64,000 bases of DNA. It comes from Allobaileyella intestinalis. GTDB taxonomy: Bacteria > Bacillota > Clostridia > Peptostreptococcales > Anaerovoracaceae. Positions 36,064-45,296 of the stretch are shown here, one piece after another. The notes under the pieces are model-generated. The model saw only the letters and a list, made by a program, of their open reading frames with translations. It was not told the origin of the DNA and did no database searches. The position numbers and the translations under genes are program-made. The stretch covers positions 124,001 to 188,000 of the forward strand of contig NZ_VUNB01000003.1 of assembly GCF_009695865.1 (NCBI RefSeq), read 5' to 3'. Numbering within the stretch: the stretch's first letter is position 1; each line of letters opens with the position of its first letter.

Positions 36064-37925
36064 GCAGCCAGGATCAGAATAACAACTCAATAGATGAGAA
36101 TATTCAGGAAACGGCTCCTTTGAAGAAAGAAGCACCTGAGTCCATGTCATTTCTTGACAGAATACCTTCTGCTGCATGCCTTGTAGGCCCGGATGACGCT
36201 GTTATCTACGCCAACAACCAGATGGCTTCGGTATTCACATACAGCAACATTGAAGACAGCAACTTTTTTGCACTTACAGGAGTAAGGAGAAAGGAACTTC
36301 TGGATGCTCTTGGAGCACCGGAATCCAGCCAGCCTATAATAGAACGGAGCGACAAGTACTTCGAGCTTCATACAGATGGAGATGCAACTCTGGACGGAGA
36401 GATGGTAGTATACTTCTACGACGTTACAGAAAGGGAACATCTCCGGATCAACTATAATGAGGAAAAGATTGTTCTGGCCTATATCTCCATAGATAACTAC
36501 GACGAGTTGATGTCCAGCATTACTGAAGACAGCAAGCTGGCTGTTCCTACTGAAGTAGACAGAATCCTGAGGAAATGGGCGGAAAAATATAACGGCTCTA
36601 TTGAGAGCACCGGAGATGATACGTACGTAATGACCCTTTTCAGAAGGGACGCTCAGAAGATAATCGACACTAAGTTCGAAATTCTTGACAGAATAAGAAA
36701 AATAGAAGCGAAGGTGGATTTTCCGGTAAGTATCAGTGTGGGCATGGGCTTTGGCGCAGACACCATTGAGGAAGAAGGGGAGCTGGCAGAAGCTGCCCTT
36801 GAACTGGCAATGGGACGAGGTGGAGACCAGGCCGTTGTCAAGGACCGGGACAGAACCAAGTATTACGGCGGAAAACTCCAGTCAATGGAGAAGAACAATA
36901 AAGGCAAGTCCAGAATAATTGCCCACGCTTTGAGGCAGCTCATAAGAGATTCCGGCAACGTGCTTATCATGGGCCATAAATGGCCAGACATGGACTCCTT
37001 CGGTGCAGCCGTAGGCGCATATAAGATTGCCAGATACTATGATAAGGAAGCCGATATTGTAATCGAAGAATACAACGAGGCACTTCAGGAAATTTTCCAT
37101 TACGCCCACGAAAGGGAAAGCTATCCTATACTCGACCGGAAAAAAGCCATTGAGATATGCGACAGAAATACCCTGGTAATTGTGGTTGATACCCACAGGC
37201 CGGGAAGGGTGGAGTGTCCGGAACTCCTGGATATTGCAGAGAAAGTGGTTGTAATTGACCACCACAGGCTGTCAGAGGATGCCATTGAAAATCCGGTCCT
37301 GTCCTATGTTGAGTCATATGCTTCATCTACCAGTGAGCTGATGACAGAAATCATCCAGTACACGGCTAACAGGAAGGTAATCAAGAAATTCGATGCTGAG
37401 GCTCTTCTGGCTGGAATAACCGTAGATAGCAACAGTTTTTCAATAAAAACTGGTGTTCGAACCTTCGAGGCTGCGGCATGGCTGCGGAAAGCCGGAGCAG
37501 ATACTACAGAAGTAAAGAGATTTTTCCAGATGGAAATATCCACATTCCAGATCCGGGCAGATGCCATAGCCAGGGCGGAATATTCGGAGAACGGAGTGGC
37601 CTACGCCATTACCGACGGGTATTCTGCAGACGCTCAGGTTATTAACGCTCAGGTGGCTGATCAGCTGTTGAACGTTAAGGGTGTCAAGGCCTCCTTTGCG
37701 GCAGGACGAAACAACGCCAACAAGACGGTTATCAGCGGCAGATCCCTGGGAGGAATAAACGTTCAGGTAATCATGGAAAATTTTGCCGGAGGAGGCCATC
37801 TTAATTCGGCTGGCGCTCAGGTAGATGATTCGCCGGAGAACGTAATCAGCCAGGTGAAGGAAGTTGTGGATAAATACCTGGACGAACAGAACAAAATGAA
37901 AGAAAAGGAAGAAGAGGACCAGTAG
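36060..37925 (+). CDS. gdpP: GdpP-type cyclic di-AMP phosphodiesterase without membrane helices
   Basis: Hydrolyses c-di-AMP, which controls potassium and wall homeostasis. The 621-residue protein has a PAS-like domain (residues about 30-125), a degenerate GGDEF domain (GDDTYVMT replaces GGDEF) and DHH-DHHA1 domains with GHKWPDMDSFGAA, VVDTHRP, VIDHHR and GGGHLNSAG, all catalytic residues visible. The two N-terminal membrane helices of Bacillus and Staphylococcus GdpP are missing; the start here is acidic and soluble. It overlaps parB and precedes rplI and dnaB, the usual gdpP neighbourhood. Confidence 0.92.
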   Translation: MSSQDQNNNSIDENIQETAPLKKEAPESMSFLDRIPSAACLVGPDDAVIYANNQMASVFTYSNIEDSNFFALTGVRRKELLDALGAPESSQPIIERSDKYFELHTDGDATLDGEMVVYFYDVTEREHLRINYNEEKIVLAYISIDNYDELMSSITEDSKLAVPTEVDRILRKWAEKYNGSIESTGDDTYVMTLFRRDAQKIIDTKFEILDRIRKIEAKVDFPVSISVGMGFGADTIEEEGELAEAALELAMGRGGDQAVVKDRDRTKYYGGKLQSMEKNNKGKSRIIAHALRQLIRDSGNVLIMGHKWPDMDSFGAAVGAYKIARYYDKEADIVIEEYNEALQEIFHYAHERESYPILDRKKAIEICDRNTLVIVVDTHRPGRVECPELLDIAEKVVVIDHHRLSEDAIENPVLSYVESYASSTSELMTEIIQYTANRKVIKKFDAEALLAGITVDSNSFSIKTGVRTFEAAAWLRKAGADTTEVKRFFQMEISTFQIRADAIARAEYSENGVAYAITDGYSADAQVINAQVADQLLNVKGVKASFAAGRNNANKTVISGRSLGGINVQVIMENFAGGGHLNSAGAQVDDSPENVISQVKEVVDKYLDEQNKMKEKEEEDQ

Positions 37926-37948
37926 GTCTGAGAATAAGAGGTGAGAAA

Positions 37949-38395
37949 ATGAAGGTAATTCTGAAGAAAGATGTAAAGGGCACAGGAAAAGCAGGAGATG
38001 TTGTTAAGGTAAGCGACGGTTTTGCAAGAAACAAGCTTATCCCTTCAGGAGAGGCTGTTGAGGCTACTAAGCAGAATATCCGTGCCATTGAAAAAGAGAA
38101 GGCTCTGAAGGCTGAGCAGGAGGCTCAGGAGAAGGCAGAGGCACAGGAGATCGCTGCTGAACTGGAAGCAAAGACCATTGTAATTAAGGTTAAGACCGGA
38201 GAGGGCGGAAAGCTCTTCGGCTCCATTACCAACAAGGACGTTTCTGAAGCAATTAAAGAACAGACCGGAAGAGATGTGGACAAGAAGAAGATCGAGCTGG
38301 CAAACCCAATCAAGCAGGTTGGAAGCTTTACTGTTCAGATCAAGCTCCACAGCGCAGTTACTGCAGAAGTAAATCTGGTAGTAACAGAGAAATAA
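37949..38395 (+). CDS. rplI: 50S ribosomal protein bL9
   Basis: A 148-residue protein with the L9 opening MKVILKKDVKGTGKAGDVVKV, the long central helix and the C-terminal domain. GAGGTGA precedes the ATG. It lies between gdpP and dnaB, as in Bacillus. Confidence 0.98.
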   Translation: MKVILKKDVKGTGKAGDVVKVSDGFARNKLIPSGEAVEATKQNIRAIEKEKALKAEQEAQEKAEAQEIAAELEAKTIVIKVKTGEGGKLFGSITNKDVSEAIKEQTGRDVDKKKIELANPIKQVGSFTVQIKLHSAVTAEVNLVVTEK

Positions 38396-38446
38396 GAGTA
38401 ACAATATGGTAAGGAAAAGAATCCCTGCCTGAAAGAAGGAAAGTTG

Positions 38447-38477
38447 AATTGGTGTACCGCAGTTGTGTACACCAATT
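38447..38477 (+). other. Hairpin between rplI and dnaB
   Basis: AATTGGTGTAC and GTACACCAATT form an 11-pair perfect stem with a nine-base loop and no T run after it, so it is not a full terminator. It may be an mRNA-processing or stability element. Confidence 0.5.
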
Positions 38478-38587
38478 TGATGTATACGGGAATATTGCTA
38501 TTCCATGGGTGTTTACAGGTTAAGAACCATGATAAGCACCTTGTAAGATTGGAAGAGAATTACAAATTTTTTGTGTGAGGCGTATTT

Positions 38588-39955
38588 ATGGCGGAAAATG
38601 ATAATCAGAGCCCGGTGAAAATCGAACTTCCCAGCGATGTAGAGGCGGAAAAGGCTGTTCTGGGCTCCATGATGAAGAGCAGCGATGCAGTGTCAGACGT
38701 AATCGACCTGGTGAAACCAGAAGATTTTTACGTCAAGGAGCATCAGGAAATCTATGCTGCCATGGTAGACATGTACCGGCACAGCGTAAACATCGATATT
38801 ACAACAGTCCATTCCGAGCTTAAGAAGAGAAAAACTGCTGAAATGACAGGCGGGCTGTCTTATCTGCTGCGCCTGACTTCAGATGCAATAGTCCCGACAA
38901 ACGCCAGATTTTACGGACAGACAGTTGTATCAAAGGCAAGGCTCAGGGCTCTTATAGGTCAGGCTGATATCATTAAGTCAAAGGCCATAGAAGGAAAGGA
39001 ACCAGCAGATCAGATACTGGATTTTGCAGAACAGCAGATTTTTGAGATAGCCCAGAGCGGCCAGAAAAAGAACTACGAAGACCTGAACGACGTTCTCATC
39101 AGAAACGTAGAGGAACTGCAGAAACTCCAGGAAGAGGGAGGAGATATTACAGGAATAACCACAGGATTCAGGGATCTGGACAAGCTTCTGGGAGGCCTTC
39201 AGAGAACGGACCTTGTAATACTTGCCGCAAGACCTGGTATGGGAAAAACTGCTTTTGCACTAAATGTTGCGAGAAACGCTGCGGCAGCAGGAAATTCTGT
39301 AATGATCTTCAGCATGGAGATGTCCAGCGAACAGCTGGGAATGAGAATTCTCTCCATGTCTTCTAATGTTGAGATGGAGACACTGAAACACGGAAGTCTC
39401 ACACCTGAAGACTGGATGAGCGTAGACGCAGCCCTTGACGAATTCGAGGATGTTAACATAAACATTACCGACGCAACAGATATGTCCATTCTGGAAATGA
39501 AGAACAAGTGCCGCAGGCTGAAGTCTGAAAAAGGCCTGGATCTCATCGTAATCGACTACTTGCAGCTCATGAGTTTAGGCTACGGCGTGGACAACAGGGT
39601 AAACGAGGTCAGCGCCATTACGAGAAACATAAAGATTCTCGCCAAGGAGCTGGATTGTGCAGTAGTCCTTCTGTCTCAGCTGTCCAGAAATTCAGAAAAA
39701 AGGCCGGATCACAGGCCGCAGCTTTCTGACCTGAGAGATTCGGGATCAATCGAGCAGGATGCGGACATAGTAATTTTCCTGAAAAGAGATGACTACTATA
39801 CGGAGGATGACGAGCCTGCGGAAATAGAACCGAACAACACATGCGAGGTAATAATTGCCAAGCACAGAAGTGGTCCTACGGGCACTGTAAATCTGGCTTG
39901 GGTGGCAAAATACACGAAATTTGCAAATCTTGAGTACAGGCCTGATGACTTTTAA
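38588..39955 (+). CDS. dnaB: Replicative DNA helicase DnaB (DnaC in Bacillus)
   Basis: Hexameric 5'-3' helicase of the replication fork, 455 residues. The N-terminal collar (EAEKAVLGSMMKSSDAV) is followed by a linker and the RecA-like core with Walker A LAARPGMGKTAFALNVA, Walker B LIVIDYLQLMS and QLSRNSEKRPDHRPQLSDLRDSG. Full length and without intein. It precedes the DnaD-like loader gene by 79 bases. Confidence 0.98.
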   Translation: MAENDNQSPVKIELPSDVEAEKAVLGSMMKSSDAVSDVIDLVKPEDFYVKEHQEIYAAMVDMYRHSVNIDITTVHSELKKRKTAEMTGGLSYLLRLTSDAIVPTNARFYGQTVVSKARLRALIGQADIIKSKAIEGKEPADQILDFAEQQIFEIAQSGQKKNYEDLNDVLIRNVEELQKLQEEGGDITGITTGFRDLDKLLGGLQRTDLVILAARPGMGKTAFALNVARNAAAAGNSVMIFSMEMSSEQLGMRILSMSSNVEMETLKHGSLTPEDWMSVDAALDEFEDVNINITDATDMSILEMKNKCRRLKSEKGLDLIVIDYLQLMSLGYGVDNRVNEVSAITRNIKILAKELDCAVVLLSQLSRNSEKRPDHRPQLSDLRDSGSIEQDADIVIFLKRDDYYTEDDEPAEIEPNNTCEVIIAKHRSGPTGTVNLAWVAKYTKFANLEYRPDDF

Positions 39956-40034
39956 TCACGGGCCCCTTGAGCTTTAATCACTGAAAACACATTAATCTCA
40001 GATAAATAACATATTTGAGGAGTAAAATCACAGG

Positions 40035-41537
40035 ATGTCTAAAGGAATAAAACTTCTAAAAAGGGAAAAAAACGATCTGTATCTCCACTCCACAGAACTG
40101 GAGAACCTTTTTATCAACGAATTCCTGCCGGCCGCTCCGGGAGACTACGTGAAAATATATATTTTCTGTCTCATGTACGCGGAGAACGGACTGCCTCTTT
40201 CTACAGAGGAGCTTCTCAGCACACTTTCCATTGACAGGGAAACACTGGACAATGCCTGGACCTATTGGGAAAAGGCAGGTCTCATAAGAAAGGTGGCTGA
40301 GGACAGCAAAAGCACTAACGCCTATTCAGTGGAATTTTTGGACCAGATAGAGAAGCTGTACGGAATGGGAGCCCAGAAGAGCCACAAGTCAGGAGCCGGG
40401 CTGGAAGAAACTGGAAGTATCAGTGAGCCTCAGTCCTCAGGTTCAGCCAGAGGAAGTGACGCCCTTATTGACCAGTCTCTCCAGGAAATTCTCATTGAGT
40501 GCGAGAACGGCCTGGCAAGACCGCTGAGCACAAAGGAAACAGAGGCAGTAAGAGACTGTATTGACCAGGAAAGAGTGACATACGAGGTCTTTTCCTATGC
40601 TCTTGATTACAGCCTGCAGCTGAACAAGAAGAACATTAACTATATCTGCACCGTTGCGGCCAACTGGTCTGGCCACGGATGCAAAACTATAGACGATGTA
40701 AAAGAGCTTCTGGCCGATGAAGGAAGGCGGTGGACCTATTACCGTCTTGTTTTCAGAGAAATGGGGTTCAACAGAGCCGCAGCGCCGGGAGATATGGAGA
40801 TAATGGATTCCTGGCTGGATGACCTGGGATACACTCAGGAACAGGTTCTCCAGGTATGCAGAGAGAAAGCCGGAATGCGGGAGCCTACTCTTAAGTACAT
40901 GAATGCAGTACTGCGGAACAAGGCTCTGGAAAAAGGTGGAATAAACACCCGGAAGAATTACGGCAACAGCGGAACAGATAAGGCTTCAGCCTCAGCTCAG
41001 TGGAAAAAATCCTCTGGCAGCGGAGAGGCTCCGGCAGAACAAAATAATCAGAGAGTTGGTCAGACAGCAGGAGCAAGACAGGAAGAACCAGTAAGCCCGG
41101 ACTGGAATGGAAGTGGAAAAGCCAGGGACAAAAGAACCATGGTAAGCCGCCGCGTTCTGAAAGAATACTATGAGTACATTAGGCAGAGAGACCGGGATAA
41201 GCTGAACGAGAGAATCCGTGAGGTCTGCAGGCGGGAGCCCCTGATGGAAGAGCTGCTGGAACTGGAAAATGGTGTAAATTCAACTAGCCTGGCCGTTGCT
41301 GTGAAAGAAGGCAGAGAAGGAAGAGCTGCTGCCAGAAAAAGAAGGCGGCAGATTGAAGAAGAGAAAAAGAAGCTTTTGACTGCCAGGGGATATGCGGAAG
41401 ATTATCTTGATATGCATTACCTGTGCAGCAAATGTAAAGATACAGGAACAGATGATGAGGGGAGGAGCTGCGACTGCGTAAAGCAGAGGGCAGAAGAAGC
41501 ATATAGATGGAATATAAGAAGGAACCAGACCAGATAA
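40035..41537 (+). CDS. DnaD-domain replication protein fused to a DnaI-type helicase-loader N-domain
   Basis: A 500-residue primosome-like protein. The N-terminal winged-helix region (YLHSTELENLFINEFLPAAP) and two DnaB_2/DnaD-type helical modules (about residues 150-225 and 235-300) precede a polar linker. Residues 370-500 resemble the helicase-binding N-domain of DnaI/DnaC loaders, including the zinc motif MHYLCSKCKDTGTDDEG and CDCV. No AAA+ ATPase follows; the reading stops at 41537 and the next gene starts 31 bases earlier. In other Clostridia a DnaD gene is followed by a separate DnaI-like ATPase. Here the two seem merged with loss of the ATPase. It directly follows dnaB, consistent with a helicase-loading role. 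Confidence 0.75.
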   Translation: MSKGIKLLKREKNDLYLHSTELENLFINEFLPAAPGDYVKIYIFCLMYAENGLPLSTEELLSTLSIDRETLDNAWTYWEKAGLIRKVAEDSKSTNAYSVEFLDQIEKLYGMGAQKSHKSGAGLEETGSISEPQSSGSARGSDALIDQSLQEILIECENGLARPLSTKETEAVRDCIDQERVTYEVFSYALDYSLQLNKKNINYICTVAANWSGHGCKTIDDVKELLADEGRRWTYYRLVFREMGFNRAAAPGDMEIMDSWLDDLGYTQEQVLQVCREKAGMREPTLKYMNAVLRNKALEKGGINTRKNYGNSGTDKASASAQWKKSSGSGEAPAEQNNQRVGQTAGARQEEPVSPDWNGSGKARDKRTMVSRRVLKEYYEYIRQRDRDKLNERIREVCRREPLMEELLELENGVNSTSLAVAVKEGREGRAAARKRRRQIEEEKKKLLTARGYAEDYLDMHYLCSKCKDTGTDDEGRSCDCVKQRAEEAYRWNIRRNQTR

Positions 41538-43375
41538 AAGAAGAAAACAACAACGGGTCCGAGCTCCGGAAGATATCAGGTGACAGAGCATTATGGGCAG
41601 CTGCAGCAGCCCGGGCCGAAGAACGGCTTAAAAATCTTGAAAAGGATAACAGCCAGCCTGTAACCGGGTCTGAAAATACTGTGGATACCCGGACGGAACC
41701 TGAAACAATCAGCCAGCCTGCAGAGAATCCCGGAAAACCAGAGGTTAAAGAGAAAAATCCTGAGAAGAACAGCAGGAATAAGAAAAAGAAGACAAAAGAA
41801 AAAAGAAAGAAAGAGAAAACCAGGAAAACAAAAGAGAATAAGAAGAGGGAAAAGAAGAAATCCCGGAAGAAGAAAAAAGAACAGCCTGGTTTCTTTGGCA
41901 GAATAGGGAGAAAGTTTGTTAACGGTGGAGCAGCACTGGTTGAATTTCACGACAGAATTCAGGGAGCCTGCGACAGGTTTTTTGCTTCCATGGGATTCAG
42001 CCTCGTTAAGGAGTACGATTCCGTAGTCCGCAGATACAAGAGAAGCAGCCGCCAGATCTACGGAAGCCTTTTTTCCATGTTTATTATTTCCTGCGCAATG
42101 CTTCTGGTTTTCGAGCACTTCACTGCCTACCAGTATGCATACAACGGACGGGTGCTGGGATATGTAAAATCTCAGAACGATGTGGTTAATGTGCTGAAGG
42201 TTGCAGGCAACAAGCTTTCATCTTCAAACAAGGCTCACATCAAATTCACTGCCAACGATAACATTAAGATGAACAAGGTGTCTGTATTTAACAGAGATAT
42301 GGACACACCTGATCAGGTGGTAAACAAACTGACATATATGACCGATATAGAGGTTTCAGCCGTTGCCATCTGCCAGGATGGAAAACTCATGACCATCGTC
42401 GAGAATAAACAGGCCGCAGATGATGTTATCAAGAGGATAAAAGAATCCTATCAGACCCCTAACGAGGGAATGAAAATTACCAAAACAGATTTCGAGACAC
42501 CTGTAGACACCAAGGAAGTTCAGGTAATGCTCACCAGTGTGGGCAGCAAGGGAGATGCCCTCCACGATCTGACTGAAGGTGGAACCATCGAGATAAGGCA
42601 CATAGTAAATGAAGGTGAAACTGTTAACAGCATAGCTAAGGAATTCAACGTTTCTCCTTCAGACATCAAGGACATGGAAACAGGTGAAACTGTATCCAAG
42701 GCAGAATCCGGCAGCAGGGTCAGAATTCAGAAGAAAATAGACCCTCTGAAGGTAATAACGATTGAAAAAGGAACCACAACTGAAACTATTCCGTTTGAAA
42801 CAGAGGAAAAACAGTCATCTGATCTGTACAAAGACGAAACCTACGTACAGCAGGAAGGAGCAGACGGAAGACAGGCCATAACTGGAACTATAACCAAGGA
42901 AAACGGCAAGGAAATAAAGAGATATATCTCCAAGAAGGAAGTTATTAAAGAGCCTGTTAAGAAAATCGTCCTCATCGGAACTAAGGAGAGGCCAAAGACC
43001 GACCCTACAGGAACCTTTGCAACACCAATACGTGGAGCAACCATTACTTCTGAGTTCGGTGCAAGATGGGGAAGAATGCACGAAGGAATCGACTACGGAG
43101 CATCCACAGGAACACCTATTTACGCCTCAGACGGTGGAACCGTAACACTGGCAGGTGTATACGGAGGATACGGAAACTGTGTTGAAATTAAACACAGCGG
43201 AGGATATTCCACAAGATACGGTCATATGAGCAGGTTTGCAGTTTCCCAGGGTGAGAAGGTATACCAGGGTCAGGTAATCGGATACGTTGGAAATACCGGA
43301 AGAAGTACGGGATCCCACCTTCACTTCGAGGTAAGGCTCAACGGTGTGGCTCAGAATCCGAGAAACTACGTATAG
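41507..43375 (+). CDS. Membrane-anchored M23 peptidase with LysM and G5 domains
   Basis: A 622-residue wall hydrolase. A long Lys/Glu-rich cytoplasmic part (residues 1-130) precedes one membrane helix (SLFSMFIISCAMLLVF, about 188-205). Outside, a LysM-like motif (IVNEGETVNSIAKEFNVSPSDI) is followed by a G5 domain (TTETIPFETEEKQSSD to KKEVIKEP) and a C-terminal M23 metallopeptidase with HEGIDYGA and SHLHFEVR zinc and catalytic motifs intact. It probably cuts peptidoglycan cross-links during growth. It overlaps the DnaD gene by 31 bases. Confidence 0.92.
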   Translation: MEYKKEPDQIKEENNNGSELRKISGDRALWAAAAARAEERLKNLEKDNSQPVTGSENTVDTRTEPETISQPAENPGKPEVKEKNPEKNSRNKKKKTKEKRKKEKTRKTKENKKREKKKSRKKKKEQPGFFGRIGRKFVNGGAALVEFHDRIQGACDRFFASMGFSLVKEYDSVVRRYKRSSRQIYGSLFSMFIISCAMLLVFEHFTAYQYAYNGRVLGYVKSQNDVVNVLKVAGNKLSSSNKAHIKFTANDNIKMNKVSVFNRDMDTPDQVVNKLTYMTDIEVSAVAICQDGKLMTIVENKQAADDVIKRIKESYQTPNEGMKITKTDFETPVDTKEVQVMLTSVGSKGDALHDLTEGGTIEIRHIVNEGETVNSIAKEFNVSPSDIKDMETGETVSKAESGSRVRIQKKIDPLKVITIEKGTTTETIPFETEEKQSSDLYKDETYVQQEGADGRQAITGTITKENGKEIKRYISKKEVIKEPVKKIVLIGTKERPKTDPTGTFATPIRGATITSEFGARWGRMHEGIDYGASTGTPIYASDGGTVTLAGVYGGYGNCVEIKHSGGYSTRYGHMSRFAVSQGEKVYQGQVIGYVGNTGRSTGSHLHFEVRLNGVAQNPRNYV

Positions 43376-43423
43376 GGAATGGAATAATCAGATTTCTGAA
43401 AAAATTACGGTCTCTGCAGCGCA

Positions 43424-43813
43424 ATGCTGCGGAGATTCCGTGATACCAGGGTGGAAATTTTGGCAGAGAGAAATACAAAAGGCGAGAACAAGAGAAAAAA
43501 ACGAAAGGGCAGAAAGAGAAGAATAAAGCCCTTTACCCTGGCGATAATAATCGTCATTCTTCTGGTGTCCGGAGCCTATGTAAGAAACATTGTCAAACTG
43601 GAGATTGAACACCACCAGCTGGTGGAACAGAACAAAGACCTTAAAGAGCAGCGGCGGAGGCTGAGGATAGAGCTGAAGAATGTAAACAGCCGGGAGTACA
43701 TTGAAGATCAGGCAAGGAAGCAGCTGAGGCTGGTAGACCCGGACGAAATACTGTTTGTTTTCCCAGATGACAAGAAAAGCAATTCGGACAGCGGCTCAGA
43801 CAGCACAAACTGA
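43424..43813 (+). CDS. DivIC/FtsB-like septum formation initiator
   Basis: A 129-residue single-pass membrane protein of the divisome. A basic cytoplasmic part (KRKKRKGRKRRIK) leads to a membrane helix (FTLAIIIVILLVSGAYV) and a leucine-zipper coiled coil (KLEIEHHQLVEQNKDLKEQRRRL), then IEDQARKQLRLVDPDEILFVF, the family signature. Start is uncertain: the ATG at 43424 lies in a hairpin with no ribosome site, whereas a TTG at 43460 follows GGTGG and would give 117 residues. It lies between the M23 peptidase and rnmV genes. Confidence 0.87.
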   Translation: MLRRFRDTRVEILAERNTKGENKRKKRKGRKRRIKPFTLAIIIVILLVSGAYVRNIVKLEIEHHQLVEQNKDLKEQRRRLRIELKNVNSREYIEDQARKQLRLVDPDEILFVFPDDKKSNSDSGSDSTN

Positions 43814-43845
43814 CCTGAGACTTAAATAACGGAAGGTTGTTAAAA

Positions 43846-44418
43846 GTGAAAAATGAAAAGCTTAAAGTATCCCGGGCTATTGTTGTGGAGGGAAGGGATG
43901 ACGTGGATGTAGTGTCCCGGGCCTGTGATGCCCTCATCATTCCTACCCACGGGTTCGGAATAACTAAGGAAACCTGGGAACTAATTGAAAAGGCATATAA
44001 AGAAAAGGGCATAATCATCCTGACAGATCCTGATTTTTCGGGAGAAGAGATCAGGAAGAAGATTACAGCCCGTTTTCCAGATGCTGTTCAGGCGTATCTG
44101 CCCAGAGAAAAGGCAATACGGCCATCTGACGGGGATATTGGCGTGGAAAACGCCAGACCTGAAGATGTGATAATGGCCATTGAGAAGGCTCACGGAGTTT
44201 CCAGTGTAGATAAAGGGGAACAAGGTGAGCCGGTTACCATGGATCTTCTGATACAGCTGGGACTGGCAGGAGGAGAAGGATCCTCTGAAAAAAGAGGAAG
44301 GGCCGGAGCTCTCCTGGGCACAGGCTATGGAAATACGAAAAGCTTTCTCAATAAGCTGAACAGATTTGGAATAACAAGAGATCAGCTTATTGAAGCTGTT
44401 GAAAAAGGAAATATATGA
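43846..44418 (+). CDS. rnmV: Ribonuclease M5 (5S rRNA maturase)
   Basis: TOPRIM nuclease that matures 5S rRNA. The 190-residue protein has VVEGRDDVDVVSRACDALI (TOPRIM Glu) and IIILTDPDFSGEEIRKKI (DxD region) and the C-terminal RNA-binding part GYGNTKSFLNKLNRFGI. I choose the GTG at 43846 with GGAAGG nine bases before it. It overlaps rsmA by four bases, the standard rnmV-rsmA pairing. Confidence 0.95.
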   Translation: MKNEKLKVSRAIVVEGRDDVDVVSRACDALIIPTHGFGITKETWELIEKAYKEKGIIILTDPDFSGEEIRKKITARFPDAVQAYLPREKAIRPSDGDIGVENARPEDVIMAIEKAHGVSSVDKGEQGEPVTMDLLIQLGLAGGEGSSEKRGRAGALLGTGYGNTKSFLNKLNRFGITRDQLIEAVEKGNI

Positions 44419-45296
44419 GCAGATCTGCAAATTACAGAAAAAAAGGAAAAGGCAATAGGCACAATGGTGGCGGCTTCAGGCACTCAAAAAGCCTGGGGCA
44501 GAATTTCCTGGAGGATATGGATATTGTCCGGGAGATCGTAGAAGGCAGCATGGTTGACCGGGACACCGTTGTGATTGAAATAGGTCCTGGTCAGGGGGTG
44601 CTCACTGCAGAGCTGGCAGAGGAAGCAGGACGGGTCATCGCTATTGAGTTAGATGACAGGCTGATTCCAGAGCTGAAAGCCCGGTTCATCGCCTACGACA
44701 ATGTGGAAATAGTCCATGGGGACATTCTTGAAACAGACGTAAGGTCTCTGATAGAGAATGCTGAATCTGAATACGGCCTGACTAAGGCAAGGGTAATAGG
44801 CAACCTGCCATACTACATAACTACGCCTATTATCACCAGTCTGATTACTGGGGATCTGCCTATTTTAAGCGTAACAGCAATGATGCAGAAGGAAGTGGCA
44901 GACAGGCTTGTTGCGAAACCAGGAACCTCAGGATGCGGAGTGGTTACATACCTGGTTCAGTATTACACTGAGGTGACCAGAATTTGTGAGGCAGGGAGAG
45001 AAGCTTTTTATCCGGCGCCGAAGGTGGATTCTACTGTGCTGAGAATGGACATGCTTCCGGAACCCCCGGTTACTGTGAAGAACGAAAAAGTTTTTTTCCA
45101 GTGCATAAAAGCCGGCTTCTCACTTAGAAGAAAGACCCTGCTGAATTCCTTGTCTGCCGCGTGGCACATGGATAAAAAGAGGACTGCCCGTATTCTGGAA
45201 AAAGGAGGAATAGATCCTGAGAGAAGAGCCGAGACCCTGACAATGGAGGAATTTGCCAGGCTGGCTGACTCAATGGAGGAGGAAAGTAATAGATGA
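44415..45296 (+). CDS. rsmA: 16S rRNA adenine dimethyltransferase RsmA/KsgA
   Basis: Dimethylates two adenines in helix 45 of 16S rRNA. The 293-residue protein shows the KsgA opening HSKSLGQNFLEDMDI, SAM motif VIEIGPGQGVLTAELAEE, the catalytic GNLPYYITTPII, and the C-terminal FSLRRKTLLNSL. The N-terminus has a short basic extension (KKGKGNRHNGGG). It overlaps both neighbours by four bases. Confidence 0.97.
   Translation: MSRSANYRKKGKGNRHNGGGFRHSKSLGQNFLEDMDIVREIVEGSMVDRDTVVIEIGPGQGVLTAELAEEAGRVIAIELDDRLIPELKARFIAYDNVEIVHGDILETDVRSLIENAESEYGLTKARVIGNLPYYITTPIITSLITGDLPILSVTAMMQKEVADRLVAKPGTSGCGVVTYLVQYYTEVTRICEAGREAFYPAPKVDSTVLRMDMLPEPPVTVKNEKVFFQCIKAGFSLRRKTLLNSLSAAWHMDKKRTARILEKGGIDPERRAETLTMEEFARLADSMEEESNR

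Noticed and set aside
41507-41597. Frameshifted continuation of the helicase-loader ATPase after 41537
   Set aside because: No Walker A or other AAA+ motif appears in any plus-strand frame downstream; the overlapping frame is the M23 peptidase with its charged N-terminal part.
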